From contig JAJZFE010000393.1 in NCBI GenBank assembly GCA_021798655.1, forward strand, positions 1 through 8,232: 8,232 nt of DNA, read 5' to 3'. Origin of the DNA: Acidobacteriota bacterium (GTDB taxonomy: Bacteria > Acidobacteriota > Terriglobia > Terriglobales > Acidobacteriaceae). Shown piece by piece: positions 1 through 5,346 of the stretch. Position 1 is the first letter of the stretch; every line of letters starts with the position of its first letter. The notes under the pieces are model-generated. The model did not search any database, was not told where the DNA came from, and saw only the letters and a program-made list of their open reading frames with translations. The position numbers and the translations under genes were made by a program.

Positions 1-841
1 CCATCGCGCTCGTATCGTTCGCCGCTGCGATCAGGATGTGTTTGTCCTTCGGATGCCGGTTCAGAAAATCCAGAATCACCTTGTAGCTCTTCTCCCGCAT
101 CCCGCGCCCGTCGATCCGCACAAACGACTCCACCGGCAGGTTCGGCAGCCGCGCCTTCACACCCTGAAACGCGCCCGTGATGCGGCTCTGCACCAGCTGA
201 CCGGCCTCTTCGATATCCAGGCCCAGCATCCAGTCCATCCGGCCCTCCCAGCGGCTCAGCGCATAGTCGGCCAGCAACCCGCCCGCCTCCAGGCCCGCAC
301 GGTAGTTGTCCACCCCGATGAACGTCGCCCGCGGATGCGGAATATCCACCGCGATCAGCGGAATCCCCGCCTCCGCAATCCGGTCCGCAATGATCGGCGC
401 AACATGCTCGTCCACCTGAAACTCGATGATCACGTCCACCCGTTCGCGGATAAACGTCTCTGCGTTCTCAATCGCCACCTGCGCATCGTAGTGGTTGTCC
501 AGCACCAGCAGGTCCACACCCACCGCCGTCGCCGCCTGCCGCAGGCTCGCCGTCATCGCTTCGGAGAACGGCATCTCCGCGCTCTGGCCGCCAAACCCGA
601 ATCGCAGCTTGCGCGGCCGCGCAATGTGCCGGTACTGCCGGTCCGCGCCCTGCCCCACATACCCGCGATGCACCAGCGTCTTCAGAATCCGGTACACCGT
701 CGTCTTCGAGATCTTCGTCCGCTTGTGGATCGTCTCCAGCACCATCGGCTGGTTCTCCGTCTGCAGCAGCTCCAATATGTCGAGCGCCTTGGTCAGAACC
801 GGAATCAGATACAGACGGCGAGCTTTGGCTTTCGTGGTCAT
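1..841 (-). CDS. IclR-type winged-helix / periplasmic-binding-fold transcriptional regulator, C-terminus cut by window edge
   Basis: Probable sugar-responsive DNA-binding regulator of the rhamnose/lactate genes. The reading frame is open from an ATG at 841-839 to the left edge (280 codons seen). Residues about 13-75 form an IclR-like helix-turn-helix: VLTKALDILELL, then ETIHKRTKISKTTVYRILKT and HRGYV. From about residue 80 the protein becomes a RbsB/LacI-like sugar-binding fold, with FGFGG near 81-85, LLVLDNHYD at 111-119, RVDVIIEF at 134-141, IPLIAVDIPHP at 160-170, FIGVDNYRAG at 174-183, and an ANDTSAM segment at the edge. There is no signal peptide, so it should be cytoplasmic. A GAGGGA ribosome site lies just upstream of the ATG. 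Normal IclR proteins carry a GAF-like effector domain and normal LacI proteins a different HTH, so this is a hybrid. It follows lutC by 110 bases on the same strand. The link to rhamnose is inferred from position only; the missing C-terminus should complete the sugar-binding domain. Confidence 0.85.
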   Translation of the reverse strand, partial: MTTKAKARRLYLIPVLTKALDILELLQTENQPMVLETIHKRTKISKTTVYRILKTLVHRGYVGQGADRQYRHIARPRKLRFGFGGQSAEMPFSEAMTASLRQAATAVGVDLLVLDNHYDAQVAIENAETFIRERVDVIIEFQVDEHVAPIIADRIAEAGIPLIAVDIPHPRATFIGVDNYRAGLEAGGLLADYALSRWEGRMDWMLGLDIEEAGQLVQSRITGAFQGVKARLPNLPVESFVRIDGRGMREKSYKVILDFLNRHPKDKHILIAAANDTSAM

Positions 842-880
842 CTTCCCTCTTGCGGGGCCGCTCCAGCCCGCTGCATCCCT

Positions 881-892
881 CGCAGCGCTGCG
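881..892. promoter_or_regulatory. Perfect 12-bp palindrome upstream of the regulator gene
   Basis: CGCAGCGCTGCG is its own reverse complement and lies about 40 bases upstream of the regulator start, within the 110-base lutC-regulator gap (842-951). It could be an autoregulatory operator or a small hairpin in the leader. A weak -10-like TATGCT on the minus strand lies further upstream, but no convincing -35 accompanies it. In GC-rich DNA such a palindrome can arise by chance, so function is only a possibility. Confidence 0.25.
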
Positions 893-951
893 TTTCCCTA
901 ATGGATTCTTACTGCCGGAAGCATATCACCCTCACACCATCACTCGAAACC

Positions 952-1587
952 CTATCCGTACAGCACCACGCTCAACCGCCGCGGACCATGCACCCCGCGA
1001 ATCCGCGTCATCTCAATGTCCGAGGTCGCCGAAGGCCCGGAGATCGTCGTCATCGCCGCGCGCCTCTGCGCCGACACCGCAGCCAGCGCCTCGGCCACCG
1101 TCTCCACCACCTGCCCGCGCGCCAGCACGCAGATGTGATGGTCCGGCAGCAGCGTAATCGCCCGCCGCCCCTGCGCTCCCTCATGCACCAGAACGATCGT
1201 CCCCGTCGAAGCCACCGCCGACTCGCACGTCGTCAACACCGTGCCCAGCCCGTCCATCTGCTCGGTCGCCAGCGCCGCGTCCACCACCACCTCCACGCCG
1301 CCCGGCAGCCACGCCTGCGGAAACGACTCCGCCACCAGCACATTCCGCTCCCCGGCACGACGCAGCGCCTCCTCCACCGCGCCGGCGATCTCCGCCTCCC
1401 CGGCCACCTCAAAGATCTCGGCATCATAGTCCAGCAGCCGATCCTTCAACAGCTCCAGGCAAGCCTCGCGCGCCAGCGTTCCAACACGCTGATACGCCCG
1501 CCGAATCTGCCCGTACTCCACGCGGTCCGGCGAGCCGCCCACCGCGCTGCGAATCCGTCTCAGAATCTCCTCGCGTGCCGTGCTCAT
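952..1587 (-). CDS. lutC: LutC: LUD-domain subunit of the L-lactate oxidation complex
   Basis: Third subunit of the LutABC system, which oxidises L-lactate to pyruvate in the cytoplasm. The 211-aa product is close to the family's usual length and is mostly one LUD domain. Key segments are TTCESAVASTGTIVL at about 119-133, LPDHHICVL at 147-155, and the hallmark SGPSATSDIEMTRIRGVHGP at 183-202. I chose the ATG at 1587-1585 because it overlaps the lutB stop in an ATGA junction and follows a GGGAGAG ribosome site. A longer in-frame version would only add out-of-frame lutB sequence with no family resemblance. LutC carries no iron-sulfur cysteine motif; its exact catalytic role is less clear than that of LutA and LutB. 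Tight coupling to lutB implies one transcript. Alternative names in other genomes are YkgG or LldG. Confidence 0.93.
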   Translation of the reverse strand: MSTAREEILRRIRSAVGGSPDRVEYGQIRRAYQRVGTLAREACLELLKDRLLDYDAEIFEVAGEAEIAGAVEEALRRAGERNVLVAESFPQAWLPGGVEVVVDAALATEQMDGLGTVLTTCESAVASTGTIVLVHEGAQGRRAITLLPDHHICVLARGQVVETVAEALAAVSAQRRAAMTTISGPSATSDIEMTRIRGVHGPRRLSVVLYG

Positions 1588-3032
1588 GCCGTCTCTCCCT
1601 GCCGCTCGCGGCTCTTCCACCAGTCGCGAAAGCTCTGCTGCGGTATCGCCTTCAGGTCGCGAAACTTCGTCCATCCGCCGGCCATTCCCGGCAGGTTCCG
1701 CAGCTCATCGCCTCTGCGAAACAGCGTCTGCCCCACGCGCGCCAGCCGCTGTGCTGCCTCATAGCGCCGCTGGCTCTGGAACGCCATCGCCGCGCCCTGC
1801 ATCGCCAGGTTCTCCACCGCCAGCGTACCGCTCAGCGTCTTCTGATCTTCCCGCACCACGCGCCCGCGCAGATGGATCAGGATCTCCGGAATGTTGATCT
1901 TCACCGGGCAGACCTCATAGCACGCGCCGCACAGCGTCGACGCATACGGCAGCGACCGCGAGTGCTCCAGCCCCTGCAGCTGCGGCGACAGAATCGCGCC
2001 AATCGGCCCCGAGTAGATCGACCCATACGCATGGCCGCCCGTCTCCCGATACACCGGGCACGCGTTCAAACACGCGCCGCAGCGGATGCACTCCAGCGTC
2101 TCGCGCTCCATCTCGTCCTGCAGCAGCTGCGTCCGCCCGTTGTCCAGCAGAATCACATGGAACGCCTTCGGCCCATCGCCCGCATGAACCCCGCACCACA
2201 GCGAGTTGTACGGATTCATCCGCTCCCCCGTCGCCGACCGCGGCAGCAGCTGCAGAAACACCTCCAGGTCCTCGAACCGCGGAATCACCTTCTCCACGCC
2301 CACCAGCGTAATCAGCACGTCCGGCATCGTCAGGCACATCCGTCCGTTGCCCTCGGACTCCACCACGCACACCCCGCCCGTCTCCGCGATCACAAAGTTC
2401 GCGCCGCTCACCCCGATCTTCACCCGCAAAAACCGCTCGCGCAGATACGTCCGCGCCGCCGCCGTCAACTCCTCCGGCTGCTCGGTCAGCTCCGGCCGCT
2501 GCATCGCGCTGCGGAACAGATCACGCACCTCGAACCGATTGCGATGCAGCGCCGGCACCACGATATGCGAAGGCTCGTCATGCCCCATCTGCACAATCAT
2601 GTCCGCCAGGTCCGTCTCGTACGGCGTAATCCCCGCGGCCTCCAGCGCCGGGTTCATCTGCACCTCGTCCGAGGTCATCGTCTTCACCTTGATGACCTCC
2701 TTCCCCTCGTACTCGCGAATCAGCCCGATCGCAATCGCGTTCGCCTCGTCCGCATCGCGCGCCCAGTGCACCTTCCCCCCGGCCAGCTCGCAGTTCTTCT
2801 CAAACTCCACCAGGTACGCATCGAGGTGCCGCAGCGTGTGCGCCTTGATCGCGCTGGCCGCGTCGCGCAGCGGCTGCCAGTCCGGCATCTCCTCCACGCG
2901 CAGCGCGCGCTTGCCGCGAATCGTATCCGTCGCCCGCCGCACATTCGCGCGCAGCTGGCCGTTCTCGAGCGCCGTCTTCGCCGCTGCAGGAAACGCCGCC
3001 GCCTTCGCCGTCTTGCCCACACGAACGCTCAT
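1584..3032 (-). CDS. lutB: LutB: iron-sulfur subunit of the L-lactate oxidation complex
   Basis: Core electron-transfer subunit of LutABC, 482 aa, close to the Bacillus LutB length. Residues about 60-300 form a LUD-like domain, with VSGANFVIAETGGVCVVESEGNGR around 208-231. Two ferredoxin-type clusters follow: C315-x2-C318-x2-C321-x3-C325-P, then C368-x2-C371-x3-C375-P. Between them is the family signature GGHAYGSIYSGPIGAILSP (332-350). The C-terminal tail (about 440-475) has the WTKFRDLKAIP-type segment seen in this family. The ATG at 3032-3030 overlaps the lutA stop (ATGA), with the purine stretch GAAGAGGG just before it, so translational coupling is likely. All the cluster cysteines expected for the family appear present. 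Known family members are YkgF/LldF/YvfW; the assignment to lactate rather than another 2-hydroxyacid comes from family and neighbours. Confidence 0.95.
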   Translation of the reverse strand: MSVRVGKTAKAAAFPAAAKTALENGQLRANVRRATDTIRGKRALRVEEMPDWQPLRDAASAIKAHTLRHLDAYLVEFEKNCELAGGKVHWARDADEANAIAIGLIREYEGKEVIKVKTMTSDEVQMNPALEAAGITPYETDLADMIVQMGHDEPSHIVVPALHRNRFEVRDLFRSAMQRPELTEQPEELTAAARTYLRERFLRVKIGVSGANFVIAETGGVCVVESEGNGRMCLTMPDVLITLVGVEKVIPRFEDLEVFLQLLPRSATGERMNPYNSLWCGVHAGDGPKAFHVILLDNGRTQLLQDEMERETLECIRCGACLNACPVYRETGGHAYGSIYSGPIGAILSPQLQGLEHSRSLPYASTLCGACYEVCPVKINIPEILIHLRGRVVREDQKTLSGTLAVENLAMQGAAMAFQSQRRYEAAQRLARVGQTLFRRGDELRNLPGMAGGWTKFRDLKAIPQQSFRDWWKSRERQGETA

Positions 3033-3766
3033 CCCTCTTCGCCCCCACTCGCCAGAATCTCCGCCAGGTGCATCGTCCGCACCCCCGACCCCGCGCGATG
3101 CAGCCCGCCGTAGATCTGCATCAGGCAGCTGTTGTCCAGCGCCGTCACCACCTCCGCGCCTGTCTCCACCACGCAGCTCTGCTTCTCCGCCAGCATCGCC
3201 ACGGACACGTCCGCGTTCTTCACCGCGAACGTTCCCCCAAACCCGCAGCACTGTTCCTTCTGTAGCAGCTCCAGCAGCCGCAGCCCGCGCACCTGCCGCA
3301 GCAGCTTCACCGGCGCGTCGCCCACATGCAGCATCCGCAGCGAGTGGCACGACGGGTGATACGTCACGCTGTGCTCAAAACTCGCCCCCACGTCCTCCAC
3401 CTGCAGCCGGTTCACCAGCAGCTCGCTGAACTCGAACACCCGCGGCAGCAGGCTCCGCACGTCGGCCAGGAACGCCGCATCGTTCTCCGCCTCGGCCATC
3501 ATCAAGTAGTGCTCACGCATCATCGCCACGCAGCTCGCCGAAGGCACACACACCGCCTCAGCATCGCGAAACATCTCCACAAACCGCCGCACCAGCGGCA
3601 CCGCTTCACGGTGATACCCCGTGTTGTAGTGCATCTGCCCGCAGCACGTCTGCGCCAGCGGAAACGCGACCGTATGCCCCAGCCGCTCCAGCACGCGCGT
3701 CACCGCAATGCCCGTCTCCGGAAACAACGTGTCGTTATAGCACGCGACAAACAGCGAGATCTTCAG
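3029..3766 (-). CDS. lutA: LutA: CCG-domain subunit of the L-lactate oxidation complex, probable CTG start
   Basis: Cysteine-rich subunit of LutABC with two CCG domains, the type that holds unusual iron-sulfur clusters in heterodisulfide-reductase and glycolate-oxidase relatives. In the 245-aa product the first set is C9, C41-C42-G (QTCCGQ) and C79 (SASC). The second is C140 (HPSC), C173-C174-G (EQCCGFGGTF) and C214 (NSC). The start is notable. The family N-terminus (MKxSLFVxC) is encoded from a CTG at 3766-3764, with a GGAGAG ribosome site 7 bases upstream. No ATG, GTG or TTG lies between that CTG and an upstream in-frame TAG. The next usable start, TTG at 3727-3725, would remove C9 and break the first C-x31-CC motif. 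lutA begins the lutABC block and overlaps lutB by 4 bases. It sits about 125 bases downstream of rhaT, across a palindromic repeat. Confidence 0.92.
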   Translation of the reverse strand: MKISLFVACYNDTLFPETGIAVTRVLERLGHTVAFPLAQTCCGQMHYNTGYHREAVPLVRRFVEMFRDAEAVCVPSASCVAMMREHYLMMAEAENDAAFLADVRSLLPRVFEFSELLVNRLQVEDVGASFEHSVTYHPSCHSLRMLHVGDAPVKLLRQVRGLRLLELLQKEQCCGFGGTFAVKNADVSVAMLAEKQSCVVETGAEVVTALDNSCLMQIYGGLHRAGSGVRTMHLAEILASGGEEG

Positions 3767-3770
3767 GGTG

Positions 3771-3777
3771 TCTCTCC
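3771..3777 (-). promoter_or_regulatory. Ribosome binding site that decides the lutA start
   Basis: On the minus strand this reads GGAGAGA, with GGAG ending 7 bases before CTG at 3766. It is one of the best-placed Shine-Dalgarno sequences in the window. Together with the family-conserved N-terminus encoded from the CTG, it argues for CTG initiation rather than the downstream TTG. Confidence 0.7.
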
Positions 3778-3810
3778 GTGATTTCTAAGTGTTCTCATTC
3801 CGCAGCATTG

Positions 3811-3844
3811 TTGTCATTCCGCAGCGAAGCGGAGGAATCTGCAT
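3811..3844. repeat. 34-base palindromic intergenic repeat, copy 1, with a partial copy just upstream
   Basis: The stretch is identical over 34 bases to 6608-6641, in the same orientation. Its core TCATTCCGCAGCGAAGCGGA followed by GGAAT can fold: CCGC pairs with GCGG around a short loop, and outer ATTCC pairs with GGAAT. A headless fragment, CATTCCGCAG at 3796-3805, precedes it by 19 bases start to start. It sits between rhaT and lutA, so in the rhaT-lutABC transcript it would form a hairpin that could attenuate, process or protect the message. It has the look of a REP-type dispersed element; copy number elsewhere cannot be seen from here. Confidence 0.8.
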
Positions 3845-3878
3845 TTGTGGCCAGGACCCGCAAAACGCACCGGGCTGC

Positions 3879-3888
3879 GGCTTAAGCC
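3879..3888. repeat. 10-bp perfect palindrome just after rhaT
   Basis: GGCTTAAGCC lies three bases past the rhaT stop codon on the minus strand. It has no loop and no U-tract after it, so it is not a good intrinsic terminator. It may be chance or a small protein site. Nothing else was recognised in the rhaT-lutA gap beyond this, the 34-base repeat and the lutA ribosome site. Confidence 0.2.
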
Positions 3889-3891
3889 TCA

Positions 3892-5046
3892 CTACATGCC
3901 CTTCATCTTAAGATAACTGCCCCAGCCAATCACCACCGTCGAGGTCACCAGCAGCAACAGGCCGCACGCCACCAGCGTCTTCGTCTTCACGCTCGTGCCG
4001 CGCCACTCCTTCAGCGCAATGCCCCACAGGTTCGCAAACAAGATAATGCTCGCCATGTGCAGCGTCCAGCTCGCAAAGTTGAACTTGCCCATCCGCGTCT
4101 CGCCCATCGAGTAGAAGAAAAACTGGAAGTACCAGATCACTCCCGCCAGCGCCGCATACAGGTAGTTCTTGGTCAGCACCGGCCCGCTGATCCGGCCAAT
4201 ATAGTCGCGCGGATCGAAGTCCACCAGCGTCTCGCCCGTCACCGCCGCCGTGCCCATCGGGTTGTCCCCCGGCTCGCCCGCAAACTGTCCCATCGAACGA
4301 TTCTTCGCAATCAGCACGCTCGACCACACAAAGTTCGTAATAAACCCGCCCCACAGCACCACGATCAACACCGGCAGGTTTGCATACAGGTCGCTGTGCC
4401 CGCTCGCCAGCAGCCGCGTCCGCGCCAGGTCGTGGATCGGCTGCCCTGCCCGCAGACCAAACGCGAAGAACGAGCTCATGATGCCCGCAAAGATCGCAAT
4501 CACCAGCCCCTTCATAAAGCTGTAGTCCCGCTCGCCGCTCTCGGCCTTCTCCGCCGCCGTCACTTCCTTCTCCTTCGACGATCCCGCCGCGCCGCTCACC
4601 GCAATCGCCAGCAGCGACACCAGCACGCCCGCCACCGTCACCAGCCCCGACTCCGAGTGCAGAATCGCCATCATCTGCCCGTCATAGATCGGCGGCACCA
4701 GCGTCCCGAACGCCGTGCAGAAGCCCAGCGCAATCGCGTACCCCAGGCCCAGCCCCAGGTACCGGATCGCCAGCCCGAACGTCAGCCCGCCCACACCCCA
4801 CAGCAGGCCCCACGTGATCGCCCACCCAATCGCACTCGCCGGCGCCGCGTGCAGAATCGCAAACGGGTGCGGCACAAAACACAGCGCAATCACCGGCGGC
4901 ACAATCAGCCACGCCGCCACGCCCTGGATGATCCAGTAGATCTCCCACGACCAACGCTTGATCCCGCGAAATGGAATAAAGTTGCTGGCCGAGGCAAGCC
5001 CGCCCAGCCAGTGATAGATCACGCCAATAAACGGATTCGGTCCCAC
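3892..5046 (-). CDS. rhaT: RhaT: L-rhamnose/proton symporter
   Basis: Inner-membrane importer of L-rhamnose driven by the proton gradient. The 384-aa product aligns by eye with E. coli RhaT throughout: IYHWLGGLASASNFIPF then KRWSWEIYW near the N-terminus, LLWGVGGLTFGLAIRYLGLGLG at 81-102, and WYFQFFFYSMG at 305-315 followed by SWTLHM and LKEW. About ten hydrophobic segments can be counted. The loop between membrane segments 7 and 8 (about 247-292) is some 20 residues longer than in E. coli. I prefer the GTG at 5046-5044 (MGPNPFIGV) because GAGG lies 8 bases upstream and the family similarity begins here. An upstream in-frame TTG at 5118 has no ribosome site and would add 24 unrelated residues. 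It is divergent from rhaI and is the likely first gene of the rhaT-lutABC unit. Confidence 0.92.
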   Translation of the reverse strand: MGPNPFIGVIYHWLGGLASASNFIPFRGIKRWSWEIYWIIQGVAAWLIVPPVIALCFVPHPFAILHAAPASAIGWAITWGLLWGVGGLTFGLAIRYLGLGLGYAIALGFCTAFGTLVPPIYDGQMMAILHSESGLVTVAGVLVSLLAIAVSGAAGSSKEKEVTAAEKAESGERDYSFMKGLVIAIFAGIMSSFFAFGLRAGQPIHDLARTRLLASGHSDLYANLPVLIVVLWGGFITNFVWSSVLIAKNRSMGQFAGEPGDNPMGTAAVTGETLVDFDPRDYIGRISGPVLTKNYLYAALAGVIWYFQFFFYSMGETRMGKFNFASWTLHMASIILFANLWGIALKEWRGTSVKTKTLVACGLLLLVTSTVVIGWGSYLKMKGM

Positions 5047-5188
5047 GTCAAGATCCTCGACTCTCCGGCTGCGCCCGCAACCCGCCAGCAGCACGGCTTC
5101 AAGCACGGCCTGGCCCAAGCATAAGCGGCGCTGTCATCCTATCCTATCGCGCAGAGGTTTGGAAATAATGTGTCTATTGAACACCACG

Positions 5189-5202
5189 CCCCCACCCCCC
5201 CC
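5189..5202. repeat. Interrupted poly-C tract between divergent promoters
   Basis: Five C, one A, then eight C. It is roughly 140 bases upstream of the rhaT start and 145 upstream of rhaI. Homopolymer tracts this long are prone to slippage, and length change here could alter promoter geometry. In a C-rich strand it may also be neutral. Confidence 0.5.
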
Positions 5203-5259
5203 AACCACCAGTCCGCTACGCGGCATCGTGCTTTCTTCCCCCTCACCCCGACTCCCCGC

Positions 5260-5288
5260 TTGCACAACAATGTTTCAATACATAGTAT
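5260..5288 (+). promoter_or_regulatory. Candidate rhaI promoter
   Basis: TTGCAC at 5260-5265 and TAGTAT at 5283-5288 are spaced 17 bases apart, with an overlapping TATAAG at 5286-5291. Matches to the sigma-70 consensus are 3/6 and 4/6, so this rests on spacing and the local AT-richness. A transcript would start near 5296, leaving a leader of about 50 bases. The rhaI ribosome site is probably GAGG at 5332-5335, rather far (11 bases) from the ATG. Confidence 0.35.
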
Positions 5289-5304
5289 AAGTCCTCTATG
5301 AAAC
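5272..5304. promoter_or_regulatory. Inverted repeat GTTTCA-N21-TGAAAC over the rhaI promoter
   Basis: Perfect 6-bp arms at 5272-5277 and 5299-5304, the first inside the -35/-10 spacer and the second at the predicted transcript start. A smaller ATAC-ATA-GTAT repeat (5278-5288) is nested between them. The position suits a repressor site for the regulator at the left edge, but 6-bp arms with a free spacer are common by chance. Confidence 0.3.
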
Positions 5305-5326
5305 TTCGCGGCCGGTGAGTCGCGAA
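5305..5326. promoter_or_regulatory. Inverted repeat TTCGCG-N10-CGCGAA in the rhaI leader
   Basis: Perfect 6-bp arms at 5305-5310 and 5321-5326. It directly follows the GTTTCA/TGAAAC repeat and ends six bases before the presumed rhaI ribosome site. As DNA it could be a second operator; as RNA it would be a hairpin next to the ribosome site. Neither role is shown by the sequence alone. Confidence 0.35.
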
Positions 5327-5346
5327 CATTCGAGGTACGCTCCATC

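Larger units (their letters stand above)
5047..5346. promoter_or_regulatory. Divergent rhaT-rhaI control region, 300 bases without a gene
   Basis: This gap must hold the promoters of both rhaT and rhaI. Its middle (5240-5300) is the AT-richest part and carries the rhaI promoter candidate and nested inverted repeats listed separately. A near-pure C tract lies at 5189-5202. TGGAAATAAT at 5160-5169 resembles one half of the E. coli IclR operator TGGAAATnATTTCCA, but the second half is missing. I found no confident minus-strand -35/-10 pair for rhaT. No open frame in the gap resembles a protein. Confidence 0.7.

Noticed and set aside
38..901. 287-codon plus-strand open frame over the regulator
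   Set aside because: It is rich in Arg, His and Pro with no domain, while the minus strand encodes a clear HTH plus sugar-binding protein.
1588..1674. 29-residue N-terminal extension of LutC
   Set aside because: It lies inside lutB in another frame. The ATG at 1587 gives an ATGA overlap, a good ribosome site and the usual family start.
1575..3113. 512-codon open frame on the plus strand over lutB
   Set aside because: The product is Arg/His/Pro/Leu-rich low-complexity sequence, typical of an antisense frame in GC-rich DNA, and lutB underneath has intact cluster motifs.
3725..3727. TTG as the lutA start
   Set aside because: It would lose the conserved first 13 residues and cysteine C9 of the first CCG motif, and has no ribosome site comparable to the one before CTG 3766.
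5047..5118. Lipobox-like LLAGC in a 24-residue extension of RhaT from TTG 5118
   Set aside because: There is no ribosome site, no charged leader, and RhaT proteins are not lipoproteins. The GTG at 5046 fits the family and has GAGG upstream.
5160..5169. TGGAAATAAT as an IclR operator
   Set aside because: Only one half of the known E. coli IclR palindrome is present, and the site of this diverged regulator need not resemble it.
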